NCBI RefSeq assembly: GCF_007997285.1
Contig: NZ_VORX01000007.1
Coordinates: 1 to 64,000 of the forward strand
Source of the DNA: Gelidibacter salicanalis
Lineage (GTDB): Bacteria; Bacteroidota; Bacteroidia; Flavobacteriales; Flavobacteriaceae
DNA: 64,000 bases
Direction of reading: 5' to 3'
Each line of letters begins with the position of its first letter. Positions within the stretch are counted from its first letter, which is position 1. This document shows positions 52,287-61,964 of this stretch, in pieces. The position numbers and the translations under genes were made by a program. Below the pieces are notes generated by a model. The model did no database searches. It worked only from the letters and a program-made list of their open reading frames with translations, and was not told the DNA's origin.

Positions 52287-52835
52287 ATGATGCAAAATGA
52301 TAGTATAGAAAAACTTTTTAAGGACTTAGATCCCGACTTTGACTTTGAATCCCCAAAGGAAGGTCATGAACAGCGCTTTTTAAAACGGTTGCATAACCAC
52401 CCTATGACCCCAACGACACGTTTTAAGGTTTATAAATTTATTGCTGCTATCGCTGCTGTGCTCGTCATCGGATTCGGTGTATTTAAGGTGGTCAAACCAC
52501 AACCAAAAACCAATGATTTGGCCAGTGTTTCAGAACAAATGTCCCAAACTCAAAATTTCTTTACCACGACCATAAATTCTGAACTTAATAAAATAAAGAC
52601 GATCCGGACTCCAGAAAATGACGCCATGGTTTCCGATGCCTTAAAACAAATGGATGTATTGGAAACCAATTATAAGCGCCTAAAAAAGGACCTCCAAGAA
52701 AGTGGAAATGACCAACGTGTCGTGTATGCCATGATTTCCAATTTACAGAACCGAATTGACCTGCTAGAAGACGTTTTAGCATCCATCGAAAAGTTAAAAA
52801 AACTACATTCGGAACAAACACAACTCACACTTTAA
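52287..52835 (+). CDS. Anti-sigma-like single-pass membrane protein
   Basis: A 182-residue protein. An acidic N-terminal cytoplasmic part (residues 1-45, with FLKRLHNHP) is followed by one membrane helix (about 48-65, FIAAIAAVLVIGFGVF). A long periplasmic coiled coil (about 80-180, LETNYKRLKKDLQE and LLEDVLASIEKLKK) completes it. The position directly after an ECF sigma gene and the membrane topology fit an anti-sigma factor. No zinc-binding HxxxCxxC motif is seen. Confidence 0.7.
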   Translation: MMQNDSIEKLFKDLDPDFDFESPKEGHEQRFLKRLHNHPMTPTTRFKVYKFIAAIAAVLVIGFGVFKVVKPQPKTNDLASVSEQMSQTQNFFTTTINSELNKIKTIRTPENDAMVSDALKQMDVLETNYKRLKKDLQESGNDQRVVYAMISNLQNRIDLLEDVLASIEKLKKLHSEQTQLTL

Positions 52836-52845
52836 AACCATTATT

Positions 52846-53928
52846 ATGACGACTAAACATGTACTCCTTGCCTTCGCTTTCCTCCTGTTCAACAGCAGCT
52901 TTGCTGAAAATGATTGGAACGGAAAACACACTAAAGAAAAAATAATTAAAAAAGAATACACTGTTTCTAGAGATGCCTTACTAAAAATTGACAATAGTTA
53001 CGGCAATATCAATATCATCACGTATTCCGGAAGCACCGTCAGCATTGAAGTCAAAATTAAAACCAATGGCAACAGTTTAGAAAAAGTTGAGGAAAGACTG
53101 GATGAAATTACGGTAGATTTTCAGGCGTCATTCACTAAAGTTTCTGCCACTACCATCTTTCATAATAACCGATCGCATACTTGGTGGAATTGGGGCCGAA
53201 GTTCCAACGTCAATATGGAAATCAATTACCTTATTAAATTACCCATCACCAATAGCGTGGACCTTAGTAATGATTACGGAAGCATAAACTTAGACCGATT
53301 GGAAGGTCATGCCAAAATAAATTGTGATTACGGTAAAATTACCACTAAAGAACTCATGGCAGACAATAACGCCATAAGCTTTGATTATACCAATAACAGC
53401 TTTTTTGAGTACATCAAAAGTGGTAAAATTAGTGCCGATTATAGCGGCTTTACCGTTGCCAAAACTAAAGATTTAGAAATTGAAGCAGATTATACAAAAT
53501 CCGTAGTGGAGATCGCGGAAAATATCACCTACTCCTGTGATTATGGCTCAATAACCATCCAAAAAGCCAACACTATTAAAGGTGATGGCGACTATCTTAC
53601 CGCGCGTTTTGGAGAAGTTTATAAAAACATACACCTCACCTCCGATTATGGTTCTATCAAAATAGACAAGATTACCGTTAATGCAGGTAATGTTTCTATC
53701 AATTCTAACTACACCGGCATCACCATTGGTTACGATGCCAATTACCAATTTAAGTTTGACATCAATTTAGAATACGCTTCCCTTAGAGGTGCCGAAGATT
53801 TTGAATTCACCTCTAAAAAAGAAGAATCCAACGATAAGTATTACAAAGGTTTCCGAGGATCTGCAACAACCAATAACCGAATAAAAATAAGCACGGATTA
53901 CGGTAGTGTCACCTTTAAAAGCAATTAA
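52846..53928 (+). CDS. Exported beta-solenoid (DUF4097-like) protein
   Basis: A 360-residue protein with a signal peptide (residues 1-20, ending SFAEN). Repeated beta-strand units carry the motif DYG: NDYGSINLD, CDYGKITTK, CDYGSITIQ, SDYGSIKID and TDYGSVTFK, plus ADYSG and SYGNI. Regular spacing suggests a right-handed beta-helix of the DUF4097 type. The function is unknown; genes like this usually sit with ECF sigma/anti-sigma pairs in Bacteroidota. It is 10 bases after the anti-sigma gene and 13 before the next gene. Confidence 0.75.
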   Translation: MTTKHVLLAFAFLLFNSSFAENDWNGKHTKEKIIKKEYTVSRDALLKIDNSYGNINIITYSGSTVSIEVKIKTNGNSLEKVEERLDEITVDFQASFTKVSATTIFHNNRSHTWWNWGRSSNVNMEINYLIKLPITNSVDLSNDYGSINLDRLEGHAKINCDYGKITTKELMADNNAISFDYTNNSFFEYIKSGKISADYSGFTVAKTKDLEIEADYTKSVVEIAENITYSCDYGSITIQKANTIKGDGDYLTARFGEVYKNIHLTSDYGSIKIDKITVNAGNVSINSNYTGITIGYDANYQFKFDINLEYASLRGAEDFEFTSKKEESNDKYYKGFRGSATTNNRIKISTDYGSVTFKSN

Positions 53929-53941
53929 AATAAATACAATT

Positions 53942-54658
53942 ATGAAAACAACAATTTTATGTATGCTCGCATTAATCATGGTTAAAGGCATTCAAGCGCA
54001 GAAGAAAATTAAGGGAAACGGGGTTATGACCTCATTAAACAGAACTACGACAGATTATGACGCCGTCAGATTTGCGGGAGCGTTCGATTATGTGCTGGTT
54101 GCAGGAAAAGAAGGTAAGATTATAGTGGCAGGCGAAGAAAATCTCCTAAATTATATTCTTACAGAAGTGAAAAATGGCACTTTAGTGGTAAAAACAGAAG
54201 ATGGCATCAATTTACAACCATCTCAAAATAGGACTATAAAAGTCACGGTTCCTTTTGAAGCACTAAATGCGGTCGCAATGGCCGGCTCTGGTGATTTATG
54301 GACAGAACATACTATCAGTTCAAAACATCTGAACGTTTCATTAGCGGGCTCAGGGGATGTCAAGCTGGATGTCGCTATGACCTCATTAAAAGCGGAAGTT
54401 GCAGGATCAGGTGACCTTAGCATCATTGGGAACACCACTAATCTGGAAGTGAATTTAGCAGGTTCAGGAGACTTTAATGGTTTTAATTTGAATTCAGATG
54501 ACACTGAAGTTAGCATTACAGGGTCAGGAACTGTGGATGCCGTTTCAAATGAACGGTTAAAGGCACGGGTGACGGGATCAGGAGATGTGACCTATAAAGG
54601 CAATCCATTCTCTAAAGACACTAAGGTGACCGGGTCTGGAACAATTAAATCATTGTAG
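53942..54658 (+). CDS. Exported head-GIN (DUF2807) domain protein
   Basis: A 238-residue protein with a signal peptide (MKTTILCMLALIMVKGIQAQ). The DUF2807 head-GIN domain carries seven GSG(D/T) motifs (AGSGDLW, AGSGDVK, AGSGDLS, AGSGDFN, TGSGTVD, TGSGDVT, TGSGTIK), each ending a beta-helix turn. Family members are putative autotransporter-like surface proteins without a proven function. The ATG at 53942 is chosen over ATG 53906 because it starts the signal peptide. It is last in the ECF sigma operon. Confidence 0.82.
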   Translation: MKTTILCMLALIMVKGIQAQKKIKGNGVMTSLNRTTTDYDAVRFAGAFDYVLVAGKEGKIIVAGEENLLNYILTEVKNGTLVVKTEDGINLQPSQNRTIKVTVPFEALNAVAMAGSGDLWTEHTISSKHLNVSLAGSGDVKLDVAMTSLKAEVAGSGDLSIIGNTTNLEVNLAGSGDFNGFNLNSDDTEVSITGSGTVDAVSNERLKARVTGSGDVTYKGNPFSKDTKVTGSGTIKSL

Positions 54659-54694
54659 TATCGGAAGAGTTTTCGTGCAGTTTTAACAAATGTT

Positions 54695-56077
54695 TTATAA
54701 TTGATTTTTTCTTGGGACTCTAAAAAGTAGGACAATTCCAATCAAAAAGAATACAAAAAGAAATAGAATGGCATTTCGCATACTTCCGGTGACTTGGTCA
54801 ATGGTTGCAAAAATGACCATACCGATGACGATACCGATTTTTTCGGCCACATCAAAAAAGCTAAAATAAGATGTGGTGTCTTTTGTCTCTGGTAAGAATT
54901 TAGAATAGGTGGAACGCGCCAAGGCCTGAATGCCGCCCATGACAAAGCCTACAAAGGCTGCCGCCAAGTAAAAATCGTTGGGTGTGATCATGAAGTAAGC
55001 ATAAAAACACAATGCCATCCAAATCACATTCACGACGATTAAGGTTTGAATGTTACCAAATTTAGAAGAGGCTTTAGAAGTTAAAGTTGCTCCTACAACG
55101 GCTACCAATTGAATAATCAGGATACTGATAATCAACCCCATGGTTTTCTCATCGGAATCAGCCCAGGCTATTTCCTCTTCTCCAAAATAAACCGCCACCA
55201 ACATGATAGTCTGAACGGCCATGCTAAATACAAAAAACGCCAATAAATAACGCTTCAACCTTAAATTTTCGGTCAGATCCTTCCAAACCAACAGTAATTC
55301 CTTAAAGCCATTTAAGACTACTGATTTGGTTACTTTATTGCCCGAGGACACGCCTTTTGGTAGCACATAAAAGGTATATTGACTAAATAATATCCACCAC
55401 ACCCCCACGGTAATAAAAGCAACTTTCATCGCATTCATTGAGGCGGCACCTTTGGCGGCTTCTGTAGCTAAGGCGATTTCACTTTCAGTTCCATTCGCTA
55501 CTATCTCAGACGACACAGCAATTGAAAATCCAAAAAATTCAGGTTTCATCACCATCGCCAAATTAAAAATTAATAAGATGACACTCCCTATATATCCCAT
55601 GGAAAATCCTTTGGCACTTACTTTGTCCTGCTGTTCTGGAAATGCAATGTCAGGCAGATAAGAATTATAGAATACCAAACTCCCCCAGTACCCTATCAAG
55701 CCCATAAAATAAAACAACAAACTGATGTGGATGTGTTCCAAACTGAACCAGTATAAGCCAATACACCCAATTCCGCCTACATAACAGAAAAACTTCATAA
55801 AGTTCTTCTTGTTCCCCACATAATCCGCGATGCCTGATAAAATTGGTGAGGTAAGAGCGACGACTAAAAAGGTAAACGCCGTCACAAAAGTAATCAGTGC
55901 CGTACTTTTAAACTCGAAACCAAATGCTGTGACCTTCTTAACTTCTGACATAAATAGTGCAGAATAGAAAATAGGGAAAATTGACGATGCAATGGTGAGG
56001 GTATAGACAGAATTTGCCCAATCATAAAAGGCCCAAGCATTGAGCAATTTTTTACTTCCTTTTTGAAGTTGTGTCAT
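54695..56077 (-). CDS. MFS transporter, UMF1 (Atg22-like) family
   Basis: A 460-residue membrane protein with twelve predicted helices. The UMF1 hallmark WAFYDWANSVYTLTIASSIF (about residues 15-34) and SGIADYVGNKKNFMKFF are present, with GGIQALARSTYSKFLPE late in the sequence. The family has unclear substrates; yeast Atg22 exports amino acids from the vacuole. The gene converges with the head-GIN gene and has no obvious terminator in the 36-base gap. Confidence 0.85.
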   Translation of the reverse strand: MTQLQKGSKKLLNAWAFYDWANSVYTLTIASSIFPIFYSALFMSEVKKVTAFGFEFKSTALITFVTAFTFLVVALTSPILSGIADYVGNKKNFMKFFCYVGGIGCIGLYWFSLEHIHISLLFYFMGLIGYWGSLVFYNSYLPDIAFPEQQDKVSAKGFSMGYIGSVILLIFNLAMVMKPEFFGFSIAVSSEIVANGTESEIALATEAAKGAASMNAMKVAFITVGVWWILFSQYTFYVLPKGVSSGNKVTKSVVLNGFKELLLVWKDLTENLRLKRYLLAFFVFSMAVQTIMLVAVYFGEEEIAWADSDEKTMGLIISILIIQLVAVVGATLTSKASSKFGNIQTLIVVNVIWMALCFYAYFMITPNDFYLAAAFVGFVMGGIQALARSTYSKFLPETKDTTSYFSFFDVAEKIGIVIGMVIFATIDQVTGSMRNAILFLFVFFLIGIVLLFRVPRKNQL

Positions 56078-56156
56078 TCGTGTAGATTATGGGTGATCAA
56101 TTACGGTTTTAAAGGATGCCTTTAAGGTTGTCAAGATAATTTAGATAGCAACACGT

Positions 56157-56199
56157 ACAAAAAAAAGCTGCTTGCCAAATTTAGGGCAAACAGCTTTTA
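56157..56199 (-). terminator. Terminator of the M48 protease gene
   Basis: AAAAGCTG (56163-56170) pairs with CAGCTTTT (56191-56198), and TTGCC (56172-56176) with GGCAA (56185-56189), giving a stem with one internal mismatch. On minus it is followed by a T run. It lies about 33 bases past the stop. Confidence 0.75.
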
Positions 56200-56230
56200 A
56201 AAATAGATATTTAATTTAAAAATTGACGAC

Positions 56231-57049
56231 TTAATTCTTAAAGGTTGTGGTTCCAAATTTATTGGCCTCCAATTTTGCTTTAGGAACAAGAGACTCAATG
56301 TTCTTAATACGTGTTTCATTAGCAGGGTGAGTGCTTAAAAACTCCGGTGGAGCTTGTCCGCCACTTTGCGCATTCATACGTCTCCAAAGATTCGCTGCTT
56401 CTAAAGGCTCATATCCAGCAATAGCCATAAGGTATAATCCAATTTCATCGGCTTGAGATTCATGGCTTCTACTAAACGGTAACATTACCCCTAAGTTTGT
56501 ACCAACCCCATAGGCCTGATTGAACAAACTTAATGTTTCAGGATCATTAATTACAACGTTCCCTGCCAAAGCTCCAACTTGTTGCAACATTCCTGCACTC
56601 ATACGTTGTTGACCGTGATTAGCAAGGGCGTGAGATACTTCATGCCCCATAATGGCAGCTAAACCAGCCTCATTTTGGGCTACTGGTAATATGCCAGAAT
56701 ACACCACAATTTTACCACCTGGCATACACCACGCGTTCACCGTTTTATCGTCCACCAAATTGTATTCCCATTTGTAATCTTTCAAATACCCCTGAAATCC
56801 GTTGGCATCCAACCAACGCTCAGCAGCTACGGCAATCTTTTGGCCCACACGTCTTACCATGTCGGCATCTTTTGTGTTTTTGATCACTTTATTCTCGTTC
56901 AAGAACTGATCATACTGGGCAAATGCCGTTGGAAAAAGTTGCGAGTTTGGAACAAGTGCTAAAGTCTTTTGACCCGTAAAAGGATTTGTAGAACACGATA
57001 GGAATAGTGCTAATGCACCTATTGCTATAATTGAATTTTTATATTTCAT
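56231..57049 (-). CDS. M48-family metalloprotease lipoprotein (BepA/LoiP-like)
   Basis: A 272-residue lipoprotein with lipobox LFLSC (Cys18), then an M48 peptidase domain. GLAAIMGHEVSHALANHG holds the zinc HExxH, and SHESQADEIGLYLM holds the third zinc ligand Glu. A PEFLSTHPANETRI tail is typical of the Oma1/LoiP-type subgroup. It probably degrades or repairs misassembled outer-membrane proteins in the periplasm. The ATG at 57049 starts the lipoprotein signal; an in-frame start at 57112 adds 21 basic residues and is less likely. Confidence 0.88.
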   Translation of the reverse strand: MKYKNSIIAIGALALFLSCSTNPFTGQKTLALVPNSQLFPTAFAQYDQFLNENKVIKNTKDADMVRRVGQKIAVAAERWLDANGFQGYLKDYKWEYNLVDDKTVNAWCMPGGKIVVYSGILPVAQNEAGLAAIMGHEVSHALANHGQQRMSAGMLQQVGALAGNVVINDPETLSLFNQAYGVGTNLGVMLPFSRSHESQADEIGLYLMAIAGYEPLEAANLWRRMNAQSGGQAPPEFLSTHPANETRIKNIESLVPKAKLEANKFGTTTFKN

Positions 57050-57149
57050 TTTATTACGTCTTTGGTTATGAAGTCTAAAATACAAAAACCGTTCCCTAAG
57101 TGATGAACTCATTCAGAAATAGTTTTTGCTTAATTTAAAATTGTATTTT

Positions 57150-59555
57150 TTAGTGTCCGAAAATATGAATTTGTGAGAAATTTTTATCGATTATCATTGT
57201 GTTATCTCCATTCATTTTAACATCACTCAGAGCGATATCTTCATTGTCCACCTCTATTCTACTAACGGTAAATGGTAGTCCACGGAACTTTACTTTAAAC
57301 CTTTGGTAGCCTGCATCAAATTTACCTTCTTTATGTTGTTGAATGATTAATTCGTCGGTTTTTCCAGTTAATTTAAAAGTTCTTAAACTGTAACGTCCTT
57401 TTGTGTAATCGTATCCATCATGGGCGTCGTCAAATAACGTTGAAGTTTCTTTTCCGTTTTTATAATACACGTCGAGAGTAACTTCTACAATTTCTAATTC
57501 GCCAACATATTGTTGTACAGGATACAGAGGAATAATCGCTCCGGCTTTAACAAAGATAGGAATGGTTTCAATATCAGCATCTACCCACATTTCCTTTCCG
57601 CCTGACACCTGTTGATCAGTCCACATATTAAACCATTCGCCTCGCGGAATAAACATGCGTCGGCCTCGTGCGTTAGGTTCTAAAATTGGACAAACTAAAA
57701 TATGATCGCCAAAAACAAATTCGTCAGATCGGTAATGCGTATGCACGTCTTCCTGATCAAATATGACCAACGACTTTAACATTGGGATGCCCTCCTCTAC
57801 ATATTTCCAAAACGTGGTATATAGATAAGGTAACAATTTGTAGCGCAGTTCTATGTATTTACGCACAATATTTGTCACATCCTCATCAAATGCCCAAGGC
57901 TCTTGATTACCGTGATCTCCTGAAGAATGGACTCTAAAGAACGGATGGAAAATACCTAATTGAATCCAACGCGTAAACAATTCGCCTTGTGGCTGTTCTG
58001 CAAAGCCTCCAATATCACTTCCGGCAAAAGAAAATCCTGACATTGCCAAACGTTGCGCCTGAATATTGGCAATCCATAAATGCTCCCAAGTGGCCACGTT
58101 ATCTCCCGTCCAAGTGGAGGTGTACCGTTGCGTCCCAGAATAGGCCGCACGGGTAATCACAAAGGGACGTTTTGGATAGGCAAATTTCTTAACTCCTTGA
58201 TAGGTCGCCCTGGCCATTTGCATCCCGTAAACATTATGTGCTTTTCTATGGCTACAGCGATTGCCGTCGTATTCGTGACGCACATCATCAGGAAAGGTTT
58301 TATTAGGCACCTCCATTACTGCAGGTTCGTTCATATCATTCCACACCCCTTTTACGCCAATATCTTCAATCAATTCTCTGTATAAATCTGACCACCAATC
58401 ACGCACTTCTTTATTGGTGAAATCTGGGAAATAACACTCGCCCGGCCACACTTTACCTTTCATGTACGGACCGTCGGCACGTTTACAGAAGTAATCCTTT
58501 TCTAAAGCTTCGGTAAACACGGAGTAGTCTTTATCGATTTTAATTCCTGGATCGATAATTACAACAGTTTTAAAGCCGTCGTCCAACAATTCCTTAACCA
58601 TTCGTTTGGGATCAGGAAAATGAGTCTTATCCCAAGTGAAACACCTGAAACCATCCATATAATCAATATCCAAATAAATGGCGTCACAAGGTATTTTTAG
58701 TTCTCTAAATTTTGAAGTGATTTCCTTGACCTTCGATTCTGGATAGTAACTCCATTTACATTGGTGAAAGCCTAGCGCCCATAAAGGTGGTAATTGCTGT
58801 GGTTTTCCGGTCAGATCCGTATAATTAGCTACAACGTCTTCCATTTTTGGACCGTAGATGAAATAGTAATTCATTTCACCCCCTTGTGCCCAAAAACTCG
58901 TCACGTTGCGTCTCTCCTGACAAAAGTCAAAATAAGATCTGAAACTGTTGTCAAAGAAAATTCCGTAGGCCTTTTTATTATGTAGACCCGTATAAAACGG
59001 GATCGCCTTATAAATAGGATCAGTCCCTTTGCCGTACGCATAGCTGTCTGTCACCCAGTTTTCAAAGCGTTTGCCTTTTAAATTAAGTTCCACTGGCTTA
59101 TCCCCTAATCCGAAAAAACTTTCCCCATCATGAGAAGTCTTACTCATTTTAACAATGTTGCCACCGTACTCATAACTTTCTTCCCAATGAAACCCCAGTT
59201 CATCTTCATTAATCAGTTTATGGTCTTTGGCATCAAAAATATAAACTTTGAGATTGTCTTTTTTGATATGGCAAATCAACTTTGAAGTCGTTATTTTGTA
59301 GGATTCAGCCTCCTCCTCTATTTCCAATTTGTTGTAACCCTTACTAGCATGTTTTGTAATGGCATAAGAAAAATCCTTTTCAAAAGTTCCCGTTGTAGTA
59401 TACCTGAATCTGATGACACTGTCCCTTAAGATAGTCAATGCCAATACGACGTCATTATCTGTCGTAAAATAAAAGGTATCAACGTCTTTTTTATAAGATA
59501 TTATTTTTGATGGGAACAAATTCCCTTTGTTTTCTAACTCGGTATTTACAATCAT
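57150..59555 (-). CDS. Glycoside hydrolase family 31 (alpha-glucosidase)
   Basis: An 801-residue cytoplasmic-type enzyme without a signal peptide. An N-terminal beta-sandwich (about residues 20-245) precedes the TIM barrel. The catalytic nucleophile Asp lies in GVWNDMNEP (about residue 400), followed by SGFSFAGSDIGGF and the acid/base Asp in VHSSGDHGN. Two C-terminal beta domains complete it. GH31 enzymes release glucose from alpha-glucans or act on related glucosides. The ATG at 59555 is preferred; an in-frame start at 59621 adds a hydrophobic, unlikely extension. It lies 120 bases downstream of glgB. Confidence 0.9.
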   Translation of the reverse strand: MIVNTELENKGNLFPSKIISYKKDVDTFYFTTDNDVVLALTILRDSVIRFRYTTTGTFEKDFSYAITKHASKGYNKLEIEEEAESYKITTSKLICHIKKDNLKVYIFDAKDHKLINEDELGFHWEESYEYGGNIVKMSKTSHDGESFFGLGDKPVELNLKGKRFENWVTDSYAYGKGTDPIYKAIPFYTGLHNKKAYGIFFDNSFRSYFDFCQERRNVTSFWAQGGEMNYYFIYGPKMEDVVANYTDLTGKPQQLPPLWALGFHQCKWSYYPESKVKEITSKFRELKIPCDAIYLDIDYMDGFRCFTWDKTHFPDPKRMVKELLDDGFKTVVIIDPGIKIDKDYSVFTEALEKDYFCKRADGPYMKGKVWPGECYFPDFTNKEVRDWWSDLYRELIEDIGVKGVWNDMNEPAVMEVPNKTFPDDVRHEYDGNRCSHRKAHNVYGMQMARATYQGVKKFAYPKRPFVITRAAYSGTQRYTSTWTGDNVATWEHLWIANIQAQRLAMSGFSFAGSDIGGFAEQPQGELFTRWIQLGIFHPFFRVHSSGDHGNQEPWAFDEDVTNIVRKYIELRYKLLPYLYTTFWKYVEEGIPMLKSLVIFDQEDVHTHYRSDEFVFGDHILVCPILEPNARGRRMFIPRGEWFNMWTDQQVSGGKEMWVDADIETIPIFVKAGAIIPLYPVQQYVGELEIVEVTLDVYYKNGKETSTLFDDAHDGYDYTKGRYSLRTFKLTGKTDELIIQQHKEGKFDAGYQRFKVKFRGLPFTVSRIEVDNEDIALSDVKMNGDNTMIIDKNFSQIHIFGH

Positions 59556-59675
59556 AGTTTTATAATATAATGCACAAAAAAACGCATAAGTTTCATAAAA
59601 TAAAATTTTAGTTAAGAGCAATTATTAACTATCGCGTTTGTTTTTATCTAAAAAATGATGAAAATGAAATGCTCT

Positions 59676-61781
59676 TTAGGTCTTTTTTATTGAACTATTG
59701 GAAGTCGCTTTATTTTTTAACACTGTTGCTGATGATGTAGTCGATTTACGTGCAAGACCCGCCTTTTTAGAAGCGGTAGAAGCTTTCCTTTGTGACATTG
59801 GCTTAATAGCGCTTTCAGAAGACGAAACTTTCACTTCAGAAGCTTTCTTTAAAACTACTGAGGTTTTCGTGTTCTTGGCGTATTTAAAAGCCACCATCCC
59901 CAATGGTGGAATAGTTATTTGGGCGGAAAAATCGCGACCATGCATGGCTATCTTTTTAGTGCTAATGCTAGTGTTCTTAAAGTCGCCCGTCCCATTATAA
60001 ACTTTGGCATCGCTGTTAAAAATTTCGTTGAGCTTGCCTTTTGACGGAACTCCAATTCCGTAATCGACCATAGGTGTTGGGGTCATATTACAAGCAATAA
60101 TTACTTGATCTTTAGGATCGTTCCCATTCCGAATGTAAACCAGCACTGAATTTTTATGATCATCATAAGCAATCCACTCAAAGCCATCACCGGAAAATTG
60201 TTTTTCGTACAGTGCAGGCTCTGATTGGTATAATCCATTTAAATCCGTAATTAAGTGCTGAATGCCTTGATGGTATTCAGAATCTAACACATGCCAATCC
60301 AACCCTTGGCTAAAATTCCATTCGTTTTGCTGACCAAATTCACAGCCCATAAACAATAATTTTCCACCTGGATGGGTAAACATATAACTGTACAACAACC
60401 TTAAATTCGCAAAACGCTGCCACTCATCGCCAGGCATCCGTCCTAAAATGGATTTTTTACCGTACACAACTTCATCGTGGCTTAACGGCAACATAAAGTT
60501 TTCTGAAAAGACATAGGTCATTGAAAAAGTCAAATCATTTTGATGGTACTGACGGTATATTGGAGGTTTACTGAAATAATCGAGCGTATCGTGCATCCAG
60601 CCCATCATCCACTTCATTCCAAAACCAAGTCCCCCAGAAAAAGTAGGCCGAGACACCATTGGAAATGCGGTGGACTCCTCCGCAATATTCTGAACGTCTG
60701 GATAGTTGGCGTACACCGCCTCATTCATTTCCTTGATAAAAGCTACGGCGTCTAAATTCTCTCGTCCACCGTGAATGTTCGGTTCCCATTCGCCATCTTT
60801 TCTTGAATAGTCTAAAAATAACATCGACGCTACAGCATCCACCCGCAAACCATCCGCATGGTATTGATCTAACCAAAATAAGGCATTACTAATTAAAAAC
60901 GATTTCACTTCGTTACGCCCGTAATTAAAAATCAAACTTTTCCAATCGTGGTGGTAACCTTTGCGTCTATCTGGATGCTCATATAAACAGGAACCGTCAA
61001 AATATCCCAATCCGTGGGCATCTTCAGGAAAATGCGAAGGCACCCAATCCAGCAACACGCCAATATCATTTTTATGAAGCGTATCTACTAAATATTTAAA
61101 TTCCTCAGGATATCCAAAGCGCGAAGTGGGGGCGAAATAACCGGTGATTTGATAGCCCCAACTCGGATCGTACGGGAACTCCATGATGGGCATCAACTCT
61201 ACATGGGTGAAGTTCATTTTTTTGACGTAAGCTACAAGATCTTCTGCCAACTCAACATACGAAAGAAATCGGTCTTCCGTTGCATGCCGTTTCCAAGAGC
61301 CTAAATGCACCTCATAAACTGAATGTGGTGCATCTAAAGCATTGTTTTGCTTGCGTTTTGCCATCCAATTCTTGTCCTTCCAAGCGTAGGCATCTTCCCA
61401 GACGATGGACGCTGTTTTTGGCGGATGTTCAGCCCGACGCGCATAAGGATCAGCTTTCTCAGTTTTGATGTCGTTATGGTGGCTGGTAATTTTATATTTA
61501 TAGATATGACCTTGCGTGACCTGCGGAATAAAACCTTCCCAAACGCCACTTTTATCCCAACGCACATTTAAAACGTTTTTAGTGTCATTCCAGCCATTAA
61601 AATCGCCAACTACAGAAACATTTTTTGCGCTTGGTGCCCACACCGCAAAATAAGTGCCTTTAACACCATCATGTTCCATAAGGTGAGAACCAAACTTTTC
61701 ATAAAGCCTGTAGTGTTTTCCTGCTAAAAACAGATTGATATCAAAATCGGTAAACCGACTACAAGGCGTAACTTCTGCCAT
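59676..61781 (-). CDS. glgB: 1,4-alpha-glucan branching enzyme
   Basis: A 701-residue GH13 enzyme that makes alpha-1,6 branches in glycogen. A CBM48 domain (about residues 25-115, YFAVWAPSAKNVSVVGDFNGW) precedes the catalytic barrel. GLRVDAVASMLFLDY holds the nucleophile Asp, NIAEESTAF the acid/base Glu, and LPLSHDEVVYGK the third Asp. The last 60 residues form an unusual Lys/Ser/Thr/Ala-rich tail. ATG 61781 is preferred over TTG 61787. The gene is followed by the GH31 gene, so both act on alpha-glucans. Confidence 0.92.
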   Translation of the reverse strand: MAEVTPCSRFTDFDINLFLAGKHYRLYEKFGSHLMEHDGVKGTYFAVWAPSAKNVSVVGDFNGWNDTKNVLNVRWDKSGVWEGFIPQVTQGHIYKYKITSHHNDIKTEKADPYARRAEHPPKTASIVWEDAYAWKDKNWMAKRKQNNALDAPHSVYEVHLGSWKRHATEDRFLSYVELAEDLVAYVKKMNFTHVELMPIMEFPYDPSWGYQITGYFAPTSRFGYPEEFKYLVDTLHKNDIGVLLDWVPSHFPEDAHGLGYFDGSCLYEHPDRRKGYHHDWKSLIFNYGRNEVKSFLISNALFWLDQYHADGLRVDAVASMLFLDYSRKDGEWEPNIHGGRENLDAVAFIKEMNEAVYANYPDVQNIAEESTAFPMVSRPTFSGGLGFGMKWMMGWMHDTLDYFSKPPIYRQYHQNDLTFSMTYVFSENFMLPLSHDEVVYGKKSILGRMPGDEWQRFANLRLLYSYMFTHPGGKLLFMGCEFGQQNEWNFSQGLDWHVLDSEYHQGIQHLITDLNGLYQSEPALYEKQFSGDGFEWIAYDDHKNSVLVYIRNGNDPKDQVIIACNMTPTPMVDYGIGVPSKGKLNEIFNSDAKVYNGTGDFKNTSISTKKIAMHGRDFSAQITIPPLGMVAFKYAKNTKTSVVLKKASEVKVSSSESAIKPMSQRKASTASKKAGLARKSTTSSATVLKNKATSNSSIKKT

Positions 61782-61964
61782 ATTCAAAAGGATAAAAAGA
61801 TTAAAGAGTGTTAAGATATGATAAAATAAAAACCTAAAGTAGTAAAATTACGTACAAATACTAGGTGAACGTGTTTTATAATCCTTGTGATTTTCTTAAC
61901 GCTTCATCTAGAAAGGAAAAAGATGTACTTTCGACTTACTCTTAAATCTAATCTCTCAATTAAT

